Under the pieces are notes generated by a model, which ran no database searches, was not told the origin of the DNA, and saw nothing but the letters and a program-made list of their open reading frames with translations. Below are positions 1 to 10,870 of a stretch of 64,000 bases of DNA, in pieces (the stretch's first letter is position 1; every line of letters begins with the position of its first letter). The position numbers and the translations under genes are program-made. This DNA comes from Humulus lupulus (Eukaryota; Streptophyta; Magnoliopsida; Rosales; Cannabaceae): positions 138,485,701 through 138,549,700 of the forward strand of contig NC_084795.1 in NCBI RefSeq assembly GCF_963169125.1, in the 5' to 3' direction.

Positions 1-1107
1 AGTAAAGGTTAATTCATAATCTGATTATGACTTTGACGTCAATAACATTTTCAGTTCCAAAAACCAATCCAAAAGGGAACCATCATTCAATCTATAAGAA
101 GGTACAGATTCCATATCTGTTAAGCTATGTCCCCAGCCATATACATCATTAAATCCCCAAAATAATAGTTCTTAGTCTGATCATTCTGACAAACCGTAAC
201 GCGTGAATCAAAGGATCAGATGACATATATAGGAGTTCATAGTAACTTCAGGATTAAGATCATTTTGTATACGATCATCAGTTGATGTGTTTTATAATAC
301 TATGAAACGGCATTTAAACAAGTATTATCAAATCACATCTGGTCCAGTTCTACATACTATCAGTGTGCAAAGTACCTCCACTAAAATGTCATAGTACACT
401 AGTAACCCGGATCTAGGTCACATGTATTCATAATACTAGTGGACCGTACTAGCATAAATTAATCTAAAGATTCCACAACTTTATTTTACTGCGAACTATT
501 GAAGTCCATTATCTCAATCTCGATCCTCTCATGCCAATATGAGATTAAGACCACATAGAAGAACTTCCGAATTTTCTAATATTTACTTAATATTATTAAC
601 AATAATATAGTACATAAGCTACATATACACAATAATTCAATTCATTTATTCATTTCATTAAAACCATTGTCAACTACAATTTCTTTAAGGACACAATTCC
701 CAACAGTAACCTCATATACGCACTAAGTTCCCAGACTACCCCTAGGCTCACCCCAAGCAGAGTGTTTGACCACGTTGTGACTATTCTGCTAATTCGCTCA
801 CTAGGACCTCCTCGAGCCCAATATCGCAAATATACCCACATAATAATGTGGTCTTAATCATCTAAGACACATAATTACATTTATACCCTTAACGGGCCAA
901 AATTACAAATATGTCATTATTAACAAGAACGAACTCACCTGCATATTTAATACACATAAACATGCATATATATTCATATTACCATATAAATTATGTATAC
1001 CACATAATCACACATATGCTTAATTAATTAACATATAAATCTAATTATGCCCTCCTGGCACACTAATCAAGGCACTAAGCCTTACTAGAAAATTTGGGAC
1101 GTTATAA
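1..1107 (-). repeat. T1 3' LTR, right-hand part (truncated by window edge)
   Basis: The end at about 1041-1107 (a block like 'ctaatcaaggcactaagcctta' shortened, then gggacgttataa) matches the LTR ends at 5941-5962 and 12961-13004. The stretch near 720-860 matches the reverse complement of the start of the solo LTR at 26927, around 27180-27260, including the acataataatgtgg block. A polypurine-tract complement (ctatcccattcttatag) follows at once. T1 therefore belongs to the same LTR subfamily as the solo LTR at 26927, not to that of T2. The left limit is unknown. Confidence 0.75.
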
Positions 1108-1137
1108 CTATCCCATTCTTATAGAAATTTCTTCCCT

Positions 1138-2530
1138 GAATAGCTGGGGATGCCGATCCCGCATATCCGCCTCAAGCTCCCAAGTTGCCTTCTTCTACCT
1201 TGTTGTTTCTCCATAACACTTTCACTAAGGAAATGGTCTTGTTCCGCAAGACTTTGTCCTTTCTGTCTAGAATCTGAACTGGCTGCTCCTCATAAGATAA
1301 ATCCTTATCCAATTCCAGGTTTTCATAACTCAAGACATGTGCAGAATCTGATATGTACTTCCGGAGCATAGACAAATGAAACACGTTGAGAACCCCTGAT
1401 AAAGCTAGAGGCATAGCTAATTTGTAAGCCACCTCTCCAACTCGTTCCAAAATCTCAAATGGGCCAACAAACCTAAGACTCAATTTGCCATTTACTCCAA
1501 ATCGTTTCACTCCTCTCAAAGGAGAAACTCTAACACATACTCGCCTACTTGAAACTCTACGCCCCTATGTTTCAAGTCTGAGTTACTCTTCTGTCTACTC
1601 TAGGAGGCAAGCATTCGAACTCTCACCTTCTCAATTGCCCCATTAGTCCTTAGAACTAAATATTTTCTCTCACCCATCTAATCCCAATGAATGGGCGATC
1701 TGCATTTCCTCCCATACAACATGTCATATGGGGCCACTCTGATAGTTGCCTAATAACTGTTACTAAAATAAAACTCAATCCAAGGGAGATACTTACTCCA
1801 AGATCCCCCAAAATTCAATGCACATGCCTACAACATATCTTCTAGTATTTGGATCGTCCTCTCAGACTGTCCATCCGTCTGAGGATGATAAGCCGTACTT
1901 AATCTCAACTGTGTGCCCCCCAAAACATAGAGGTGAATGTGGGGTCCTTGTCTAACACTATCGATTTTGGAGCCCCATGGATACGCACAATCTCTTTTAC
2001 GTACAATTCAGCATACTGCTCCATCGTATAATTTGTTCTAACAAGCAAAAAGTGGGCTAATTTGGTATACCTATCCACAAACATCCACACGGAATCATGT
2101 TGCCCCATGATTCTCGACAACCCAACAATAAAGTCCATGGTAATATCTTCCAACTTCAACTCTAGAATCCCTAAAGGTTGCTGCAACCCTACTGGCCTTT
2201 GGTGTTCATCCTTCCCCTGTTTAAAGGTTAAACACTTGGCCACATAATCCACCACGTTCATCTTCATTCCTTGCCACCAATACAGATCCTTTAGATCTTG
2301 GTACATCTTCATCGTATCTGGATGTAGGGAATAAGGAGTGGTATGAGACTCATCCAGAATCTCTCGTCTGATACCAAAATCCATCGGAACGCAAATCCGA
2401 TTTTTACACCTCAACAAATCTACCTCTAAAATAGAAAAGTCTCTAGCCAATCCAGCTAAGACATTTTCCCTGTGTTTCTTCATCTGAGGATCCTCCTTCT
2501 GCCTATTATGATTCTCTCAAGAAGTGTGAA
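1138..2530 (-). pseudogene. T1 pol: integrase and chromodomain-like tail, degraded
   Basis: The open piece at 1905-2483 holds the zinc-binding region (HTTPYSLHP, then KCLTF where family members have CLTC, so a zinc Cys is lost). It also holds the first catalytic Asp region (ITMDFIVGLS) and the second (VLDKDPTF). After a frameshift, 1172-1519 encodes the GPFEILERVGEVAYKL block and the tail VLWRNNKVEE. Another frameshift at about 1180 destroys the final ATWELE motif. The region between 1520 and 1905 is out of frame. The product would have inserted cDNA; this copy cannot. Domain order and homology with T2 (5998-7488) make the call secure. Confidence 0.85.
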
Positions 2531-2599
2531 TTGAAGGGTAATGTTGGCTAGATGACCAATTACCATTTCTATTCCCGCTCTCATCATTTCTTTAGCTAG

Positions 2600-3805
2600 A
2601 TTTTTTTATATTTGTCTTGAACTGAACAATTGTCCTGCACCCCTCCGACTCAATACGTCAGCCACCACGTTGGCCTTCCTTGGATGGTAAAAAATCTCAC
2701 AATAGTAGTTCTTTACCAACTCCAGCCAACGCCTTTGGGGCATATTCAATATTTTTTGAGTGAAGAAATACTTCAAACTTTTATGGTCAGTGTATATTTC
2801 GCACTTTTCTCCATACAGGTAGTGCCTCCATACCTTCAGTGCAAATATTATTGCTGCTAGTTCCAGGTCATGAGTGGGATACCTATGTTCATACTCCTTC
2901 AGCTACCTAGAAGCATAGGCTATCACCTTTCCAACTTGCATCAGTACACAACCCAATCCCTACCTCGAAGCATCACAGTATACCGTAAACCTTTCCTTGT
3001 CTGATGGAAGACTCAGTACCGGAGCAGTAATTAGTTGCCGCTTGAACTCCTTGAAACTGTTCTCACATCTATCTGTCCATACAAATTTGTCTTCTTACAC
3101 GTCAACTCAGTCAATGGTGTAGAAATTCTAGAGAATCCCTCAACGAATCGTCGATAGTATCTTGCTAACCCCAGGAATCTTCTAACCTTTGGTACATTGC
3201 TTGGTCTTGGCCAATCTTTCACTGCCCCTATCTTGGTTGGGTCCACCAGAATCCCCTCCTTACTCACAATATGGCCCAGAAATGTTAATTGGGTGACCAG
3301 AATTCACACTTACCAAACTTAGCATACAGCTTACGCTCCCTCAGCCTTTGTAGTACCAAACAAAGATGTTGCTCGTGTTTTGTTTCTGATTGGGAGTACA
3401 CCAGTATATCATCAATGAATACAATTACAAACTTATCCAAATAATCCATGAATACCCTATTCATGAAATCCATGAATGTTGTTGGGGCATTGGTTAATCC
3501 AAAGACATGAACAAGAATTCATAATGTCCATACCTCATACGAAATGCGGTCTTTGGTATATCCTATTCCTTAATCCTCAACTTATGGTAGCCAAACCGGA
3601 GGTCAATCTTAGAAAATACTGTATTTCCTTGTAACTAATCAAACAAGTCGTCAATCATGGGCAGTGGGAACTTAGTCTTAATAGTAAACTTGTTTAGCTC
3701 TTGATAATCGTTGCACATTCTTAACGGCCCATCCTTCTTCTTCACAAACAATATTGGAGCATCCCACGATGAAAAGCTGGATCTAATGAATCCTAGATCC
3801 AGTAA
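2600..3805 (-). pseudogene. T1 pol: reverse transcriptase and RNase H, 3' portion, degraded
   Basis: Reading leftward from the T2 insertion, 3635-3862 gives [17 protein letters not shown] and the [18 protein letters not shown] block of gypsy RT. 3285-3473 gives the catalytic [10 protein letters not shown] motif. 3031-3267 gives the connection region ([16 protein letters not shown]). The RNase H region (about 2620-2900) survives only as reverse-complement similarity to 7566-7847. Several frameshifts separate the pieces. The upstream half of the RT gene lies beyond T2, from 13010 rightward. Confidence 0.85.
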
Positions 3806-3810
3806 TTCCT
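3806..3810. repeat. Target site duplication TTCCT (left) of T2
   Basis: TTCCT directly precedes the T2 LTR and is repeated at 13005-13009, directly after the other LTR. The T1 RT reading resumes across the pair, so this is the expected 5-bp gypsy integration footprint. Confidence 0.9.
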
Positions 3811-5962
3811 TATAAATCCCTACTTCCTTAGAGTCATTACTAAGTGAGTTTAAAACGTGCACCTTACTCGCTAATCGAGGTTTTAAGACAAAAGTGTAAA
3901 TAAACCATAAACAGGGTCATAAACTTTGAAAATAATTCCATTTACTGAAAAACATAAAGCGTTAAACATTTGGGATCCCAAAATACTGTTTAGAAATATT
4001 TACAACACATAAATATAAACAGAGTCGGCTAAACGACAAAATCTAAGTTTAGTTCAATCATCTCCCAAAATACCCCCGGCTGTGGCAGCCAGGCAGGCCA
4101 CACATGTACGCGCTGATTCACGCTCTCCGTACTCATGGTTGGTCGACTTTTCCCTTGTCCTTACCTGCACCACAGAGTACCCGTGAGCCGAAGGCCAATA
4201 AGAAAACTCTCACAAGCAGATAACATATGCATATCAACACTTAACATATAAATAAACCATCATTACGCTAACCACATACAGCCACGCCGTCCCAGGCGCT
4301 TTACCAGGCCCTGGGTTCGCGGTCCACACCGTGAGGATATCCCAGGTATCCTTTAGGGTCTCGCCGTGGCAACTTGCACTCCACGTGCTAAACGCTGCTC
4401 CCGGCCCCTTGCCGTTCTCGGCCTTGCCGCTCTCGGCCTTCACCGTTCCCAGCTCTCACCGTTCATTCACATAAATGCACACATAGCATAATTAAAAATA
4501 TACTTAAACATGAATAAACTCAAACAAAGGGCTACGCCCTGCAACACAATCATATAGGGTCGTGCCTTGCAACACAAGCTCTACGGGTACAGCAGTTTTC
4601 TTACCTGTGTCCCGAGCTTTCCAAGCACCAATGTCCCGAGCACAGTCCTCTAGTCCGAGCCTTGCTGAAACCCTAGTCACAATGTACCATTAATACCCAT
4701 CCATCAAATTCTAATCCATTAAATAACTTTGGGTCATAATTCTAGTCTCCGGGACCTTAAATTCTGTCAATCCGGGTGATAAAATCCATCCCAAGCCTTA
4801 ACCTTTGAATTCCCAAGCCTAAAACCCCTTAAAAGCCCAAAAATGCACTAAGAGCCGCAGCCCCATGAGGCCATGCCGCAACCCACCCCAACCAGAGAGC
4901 AACCCCAAAACAGGGCAGGCGCGCCGCAGCCCAAGCTAGGGCTTGTCGCGGCCCGCCCTCCTTCCTGGCCACCAATATGCTTCAGAGGGCCGCGGCTCAG
5001 CAAGAACAATGCCGCGGCCCGATCCTTCGAACCCACAAAAATCCTCCATTTTTGCCACGAAAACCCATCCAATTAACCCCAAAATCAATCCAACAACTCA
5101 AGCTAATCATCACAGAAGTTATACCATGAACTCAGCAACAAAACCTAACAATAATCCTAGCTCAAAACCTTATCAAACTCATAGATGATTCCTCACCCAA
5201 AAGACATGCAATACTCTAGAACTTCAGCTTAAAACCAGTATAATTTACTAAGATTAAAGCTTACCTTGAACTGAGTTGAGTCTCTGAATTAGGTCCTTAA
5301 GCTTCAAGCTCCTAGCTTCCAAGATTTCCCAGCCTAATTCCTTAGTTTTGATTAGTTTCCACCTAAATTTCCCTTGATATGTCTTAGAGAACATAAAGAG
5401 AGAGAAGAGAGGATGCTTGGGTCAGTTTAGATAATTCTGAGTGTTTCCTTTGTTTTGTTTTATTTAACTTAGTCTTTAAGGTTACCTCAAGGGCTCGGGG
5501 TACCAAAACCGTCCCCGAGGGAAAAATGGTAAATTTCCCCCATATTCCCTCCTAAACATTCTAACCTCAAATATATCTCCAAATATTTATTTCCATAACC
5601 CGATAACCCCATAACATGTCTAATACCCGAAATACCCCTCGTCTCGCCCCGAGTCAGATTTTCGACCCCGTTGTGAATTTCTGGCTAACAGCACCCTAGG
5701 ACTGTCTCATATCGTGCAACACAGATATATCACAAGTATATCACAATTATTACAATTATCACATTTAAGCCCTCAACGGGCTAAAATTACAAACATGCCC
5801 ATAATAACCAAACGGAGCCCATATGCATATTTAATTCACCTAAACATGCATCACTAATCACACACTCACACAAATTCACGTATTAACACAACAAATCACT
5901 TATTGCCGTCCAGGCACGCTAATCAAGGCCCTAAGCCTTATTAGCAAATTTGGGTCATTACA
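3811..5962 (-). repeat. T2 3' LTR (2152 bp)
   Basis: Starts TATAAATCCC (the partner LTR has TGTAATTCCC, so the terminal TG has mutated) and ends with ttaca. It contains a CpG-rich block near 4850-5010 with repeated CGCGGCCC-like boxes that also occurs in the other three complete Tekay LTRs here. Apparent small ORFs inside (4234-5188) are LTR sequence, not genes. Confidence 0.92.
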
Positions 5963-5980
5963 CCTATCCCCTCCTTACAG
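5963..5980 (-). other. T2 polypurine tract
   Basis: The minus strand reads CTGTAAGGAGGGGATAGG immediately 5' of the 3' LTR, the position and purine bias of a plus-strand primer. A similar sequence lies at about 1107-1125 for T1. Confidence 0.75.
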
Positions 5981-5997
5981 AAATTTCGTCCTCGAAA

Positions 5998-7488
5998 TTA
6001 CCTGAACAACTCGGGATACCGCTCCCGCATCTCATATTCAAGTTCCCACGTCGCCTCCTCAACCTTGTTGTTCCTCCACATCACTTTCACCATGGCGATG
6101 GTCTTGCTTCGCAAGACTTTATGCTTCTGGTCAAGAATTTGAACCAACTTCTCCTCATAAGATAAATCCTGATCCAACTCCAAATTCTCATAACTTAGAA
6201 CATGCATCGAATCAGACACATACTTCCAAAGCATGGACACATGAAACACATCATAAACTCCTGATAAGGCCAGAGGCATCACCAATCTATAAGCTACTTC
6301 TTCAACCCGCTCCAGAATCTCGAAGGGGCCAACACACCTAGGGCTCAGCTTGCCCCAAACACCAAACCGTTCCACTCCCCTCAAAGGTGAAACCCTAAGA
6401 AACGTATGGTCACCGACCTGAAACTCCACGCTTCTGCGTCTCAAGTCTGAATAACTCTTCTGGAAACTCTGGGAGGCAAGCATTCGAACTCTAATCTTCT
6501 CAATCACTTCATTGGTCTTCTGAACCATCTCAGGCCCCAAATAACTCCTCTCACCCATCTCATCCCAATGGATAGGTGATCTACACTTCCTCCCATAAAG
6601 CATCTCATATGGAACCACTTCGATAGTCGCCTGATAATTGTTATTATATGAGAACTCAATCAGAGGAAGATACTTACTCCAAGATCCCCCAAAATCTAGC
6701 ACACAAGCTCGTAGCATATCCTCCAGTATCTTAAATGTCCTCTCAGATTGTCCATCTGCCTGAGGATGATAAGTGGTACTAAACCGTAATTCTGTGCCCA
6801 TAGTCTTCTGTAGACTCTCCCAAAACTTGGAGGTGAAGGTGGGGTCCCTGTCAGTTACTATCGACCTCGCAGCCCCATGAAGTCGAACAATTTCCTTCAC
6901 AAATAATTCAGCATACTGCTCCACAGTATAAGTCGTCCTGACAGGTAAAAAGTGGGCACACTTGGTATACCTATCCACAATCACCCACACCGAGTCATGC
7001 TGTCCCATGGTCCTCGGCAAACCAACCACGAAGTCCATGGTGATATCTTCCCACTTCCATTCTGGAATCCCCAGATGCTGCAGCAACCCTGTTGGTCTTT
7101 GATGTTCAGCCTTGACCTGCTGACAAGTTAAGCACTTTGCCACATAATCCACCACATCCCTCTTCATGCCCGACCACCAATACAAAGCTCTCAAATCCTG
7201 GTACATATTCGTCGTACCTGGATGTAAGGAAAAGGGAGTGGTATTCGATTCATCTAAGATCTCCCGCTGAATATCAGCATCCATCATAACACAGATCTGA
7301 CCCTTGTACTTCAGTAACCCCATCTCCGAGAAAGAAAAGTCCTTAGCCGCTCCGACTAAGACGTTGTCTCTGTGACCTCTCAACTGGCAATCTTTCCCTT
7401 GTGCCTCCTTGATCCTCTCAAGGAGTGTAGACTGAAGAGTGATGTTGGCTAACTGGCCAACCACCAACTCTATACCCGTTCTAGTCAT
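5998..7488 (-). CDS. T2 pol: integrase with chromodomain-like C-terminus, open reading block
   Basis: An uninterrupted 496-codon block; its ATG is probably internal to pol rather than a true start. Visible parts: zinc-binding region (His about residue 89, Cys 119 and 122), catalytic D152 (ITMDFVVGLP), D213 (IVTDRDPTF) and E249 (DGQSERTF), the GPFEILERV linker and the tail VMWRNNKVEEATWELE ending PELFR-stop. The first zinc His is replaced by Asn (DESNTTP; T1 has DESHTTP). A stop and small gap at about 7515 separate it from RNase H. It would process and join cDNA ends to target DNA. Insertion specificity in chromoviruses is attributed to the C-terminal tail. Confidence 0.88.
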   Translation of the reverse strand: MTRTGIELVVGQLANITLQSTLLERIKEAQGKDCQLRGHRDNVLVGAAKDFSFSEMGLLKYKGQICVMMDADIQREILDESNTTPFSLHPGTTNMYQDLRALYWWSGMKRDVVDYVAKCLTCQQVKAEHQRPTGLLQHLGIPEWKWEDITMDFVVGLPRTMGQHDSVWVIVDRYTKCAHFLPVRTTYTVEQYAELFVKEIVRLHGAARSIVTDRDPTFTSKFWESLQKTMGTELRFSTTYHPQADGQSERTFKILEDMLRACVLDFGGSWSKYLPLIEFSYNNNYQATIEVVPYEMLYGRKCRSPIHWDEMGERSYLGPEMVQKTNEVIEKIRVRMLASQSFQKSYSDLRRRSVEFQVGDHTFLRVSPLRGVERFGVWGKLSPRCVGPFEILERVEEVAYRLVMPLALSGVYDVFHVSMLWKYVSDSMHVLSYENLELDQDLSYEEKLVQILDQKHKVLRSKTIAMVKVMWRNNKVEEATWELEYEMRERYPELFR

Positions 7489-7529
7489 CTCCTCAGGTAG
7501 CTTATCGGATATCTATCTCGAACTGAACA

Positions 7530-8876
7530 ACTTTCCTAGGCCTTTCCGACTTAATGCATCAGCCACTACATTAGCCTTCCCGGGATGGTATAGGATATCA
7601 CAATCATAATCCTTAACCAACTCCAGCCACCGCTCTGGCGCATATTCAGCTCCTTCTGAGTGAAGAAGTACTTCAAACTCTTATGGTCGGTGGATGTCTC
7701 GCCCTTCTCTCCATACAGATAATGTCTCCAACTCTTAAGTGCGAATACCACCGCTGCCAACTCCAAATCATGCGTGGGATATCTCTGCTCATACTCCTTT
7801 AACTGTCTCGATGCATAGGATATCACCTTACCAGCTTGCATCAGCACACACCCTAAACCCTATCTGGATGCATCGCAATAAACCACAAACTTTTCATTAA
7901 CTGTCGGCAGACTCAACACTGGCGCGATGATCAGTCGCCGCTTCAACTCTTTGAAACAGTTCTCACATATGTCTATCCAAACATACTTTGTCTTCTTCTT
8001 TGTCAATTCTATCAACGGCGTAGCTATCCTGGAGAACCCTTCAACAAACTGCCGATAATACCCTGCCAATCCTAGAAAACTCCTCACTTCAGGTACATTG
8101 CTCGGTCTAGGCCAATCTCTCACTGCCTCTATCTTACTTGGGTCAACCAGAATCCCCTCCTTACTAATGATATGGCCCAGAAATGTAACTTGCAATAACC
8201 AGAACTCGCACTTGCTGAACTTAGCATATAACATGTGCTCTCTTAATCGCTGTAATACCAAACGTAGATGTTGCTCGTGCTCTGTCTCTGACTGTGAATA
8301 CACCAGAAAGTTGTCGACAAATACAATCACAAACTTATCCAAATAATCCTTGAAAACCTTATTCATCATATCCATAAAAGTTGCTGGGGCATTAGTTAAT
8401 CCAAAGGACATAACCAGGAATTCATAGTGTCCATACCTCGTTCAAAAAGCGGTCTTTGGTATGTCCTCTTCTTTAATCCTTAACTGGTGGTAACGTGATC
8501 GGAGATCAATCTTGGAAAACATTGTTCTTCCCTGTAGCTGGTCAAATAAATCATCGATCCTAGGCAGTGGATACTTGTTCTTAATGGTCAACTTATTCAG
8601 CTCCCTGTAGTCAATACACATCCTAAGATATCCATTCTTCTTCTTGACAAACAACATCGGTGCACCCCATGGCGAGAAACTTGGTCTGATGAACCCCAAA
8701 TCTAGTAGCTCCTGCAACTGAATCTTCAACTCCTTCAACTCCGCCGGAGCCATTCTGTAGGGTGTCCTAGATACTGGCTCCACCCCCAGTGCCAACTCTA
8801 TAACAAAATCAATCTCTCGCTGCGGCGGTAACCCTTGCAGATCCGCTGGGAAAAAATCTGGAAACTCACATACCAA
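7530..8876 (-). pseudogene. T2 pol: reverse transcriptase and RNase H, broken
   Basis: Order on the minus strand: RT fingers (8442-8876; [32 protein letters not shown]), palm and connection (7860-8411; [32 protein letters not shown]), RNase H (7566-7847; [28 protein letters not shown]). Lesions: an in-frame TGA at about 8439-8441 before TRYGHYEF (the codon should be CGA), a stop at 7857-7859 in DASR-stop-GLGC (CAG to TAG), a frameshift after KELNMRQ, and the catalytic motif reads FVDN rather than FVDD. Loss of the second Asp would abolish polymerase activity even if the stops were suppressed. Confidence 0.9.
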
Positions 8877-8882
8877 TCTAGT

Positions 8883-9345
8883 CTAACCCGGTCCAACTGA
8901 CACAACCCTAGAGGTATCGACAACATTCGCTAGGAATCCTATGCAACCTTCCTGCATCAGGTCCCTAGCCTTCAGTGCTGAAATCATAGGTATTCGCGGT
9001 CCACCAACTGTCCCCACAAATACAAAGGGTACCTCCCCTTCTGGTTCAAAAGTCACCATCCTACGCTTGCAGTCAATCATCGCCCCATACTTCGATAGCC
9101 AATCCATCCCTAGAATCATATCAAAGTTATCCATCGCAAGCTCAATCAAATCAACGGACAACTCCCTACCATCTACCTCTACTAGTAAAGCTCTAATCCA
9201 TCTCCTAGAGACTTCCAGTTCTCCAGTTGGCAACAAAGTCTGAAATCCCCTGGCATAAAAAAGGCTAGGTCTACACAGCTGATCTATCACTCTAGCAGAC
9301 ACAAATGAATGAGTAGCTCCCAAATCAAACAATGTAGTCTAAGAA
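8883..9345 (-). pseudogene. T2 protease domain (DLGA active-site variant)
   Basis: A retroviral-type aspartic protease: active-site region FDLGATHSFVSARVIDQL, flap-side block ELSVDLIELAMDNFDMILGMDWL, and the ILGMDWLSKYGA motif typical of plant gypsy proteases. The expected DSGA triad is DLGA. The same substitution occurs in T1 (about 13600-13612) with a different Leu codon. A stop separates it from gag (9336-9338) and another from RT (about 8880). It would cleave the Gag-Pol polyprotein. Confidence 0.85.
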
Positions 9346-10436
9346 GAACCACAACCAGAAATCTGACCTATCACAACCGAGGGGCTAGCCTCCGCCTCAG
9401 TCTGAGTCAAAGTAAACACTCTGGCAGGAGCGAGACTGTCACCCTGCTTCGACTCCTCTTTCCCGGCTTGTGGACAGTCCTTCTTCAGATGATTGGTACT
9501 CCCACAGATAAAGCATGCCCTAATCCTGCACTCACCCTGGTGTTGTCGTCTGCACCGTGGACATGCTGGAAAGCTCCCCCATTTGTCACCTCTGCCTTGA
9601 CGGCCACCAAAAGCACCCTGTGCCCTCCTATCCATGCTAGGAGAAACAAAAGAATCTAGAGCCTTCCTCTTCTGCTCACTGGAGCCACTACCCTGATTGG
9701 ATCCAATAAAAGGAGGCACCGTCCTCCTGGCATCGTGCCTAACAGCGATCTCTCTCCAAATCTGGTCCTCGGCCCCCTCAGCTGTAAGGGCATTGTCCAC
9801 AACCTGAGCATAGGTGCTAGTTTCTAGATCTAAAGTGATCTTTACATCACGGGCGATCATAACGTTCAACCCCCGTAAAAACCTATCTCTCCTTGCCGCA
9901 TCCGTCGATACCAAATCCGGCGCAAACTTCGCCAATCGATCAAATCTCAAGGCATACTGAGTAACTATCAATCGGTTCTAAGTCAGGTTGATAAACTAGT
10001 CAACCTTTGCATCTCGGACTGCAACACTGTAATATTTCTCGTTGAAGATGTTTTTGAACTCTTCCCAGGTCATAACTGCCACATTCCTCCTCTGAACTAC
10101 TACATCCCACCAGATGCGGGCATCCTCTCTGAACATGTAGCTTGCACAAGCTACCCTCTCGTTCCCCTCAACCCTCATAAAATCCAAAATAGAGGAAATC
10201 TTATTCATCCACTGCTCTGCCTGTAGTGGGTCTGATCCACCCTCAAAGGTGGGAGGATGCTGCTTCCTGAACCTCTCATATAAAGGTTCCCACCTGTTCT
10301 CAACAACAGGTTGAACCAGCACTAGCGCCACAACCTGCTGAACCGGCAACCCAGTGACCTGTGGAGGGACCTGCTGCCTCAACTTTCGAAGTTCTTCCTT
10401 TGTTCGTTGTAGTCTTGCTTCCATTTTGGCAAACAT
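9339..10436 (-). pseudogene. T2 gag (capsid and zinc knuckle), two internal stops
   Basis: Two open blocks in register. 9996-10436 starts MFAKMEARLQRTKEELRKL (a coiled-coil-like N-terminus), followed by the Retrotrans_gag core (PPTFEGGSDPLQAEQWM, MTWEEFKNIFNEKYY). 9339-9971 contains a capsid end and a CCHC zinc knuckle (CFICGSTNHLKKDC, about residues 150-165 of the block). Two stop codons lie at about 9972-9995 where relatives encode a continuous AKVDEF-type stretch. Gag would form the virus-like particle and bind genomic RNA. The upstream leader (10437-10855) holds no further ORF. Confidence 0.88.
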
Positions 10437-10855
10437 CTGTTGCCAATTCTGTGGGGCAGGTGAAGGGTCCTGACCCTAGTTGTCACCCTCGGCCCTACTG
10501 CCACTGACTCTAGATGATTGTCGAGGCATCTCAACAAATAAGCCTGCAATCAATGACTCCGCTCATCAGGCATGATAACAACATCCAAAACCACCTCCCA
10601 AATCAAACTAGTAAACCATAAACAACAGTCCACACAACATACAGATAGCATATAACACTGAACGGGCCATGCCCTGGCATCATGCATATGTTAACTCATT
10701 CATCATGATCTATATGAAATAAGCTGGCAAACAGGGCATTCAAGCACATATTCACGCATAATAGTCAATCATTACCAACCAACCCTGACTCGAGCTTGTC
10801 ACTGACAGTGAGCGTACATGTTCAGTCAATCTCCAGAAACCATAAACCTTGGCTT

Positions 10856-10867
10856 GCTCTGATACCA
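10856..10867 (-). other. T2 primer binding site (initiator-Met tRNA type)
   Basis: The minus strand reads TGGTATCAGAGC three bases after the 5' LTR end. This is the standard complement of the plant initiator tRNA-Met 3' end and fixes the LTR boundary at 10871. Confidence 0.92.
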
Positions 10868-10870
10868 AGT

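Noticed and set aside
4848..5188. Paired ORFs on both strands, repeated at 11863-12263
   Set aside because: They belong to the two LTRs of T2 and diverge by indels.
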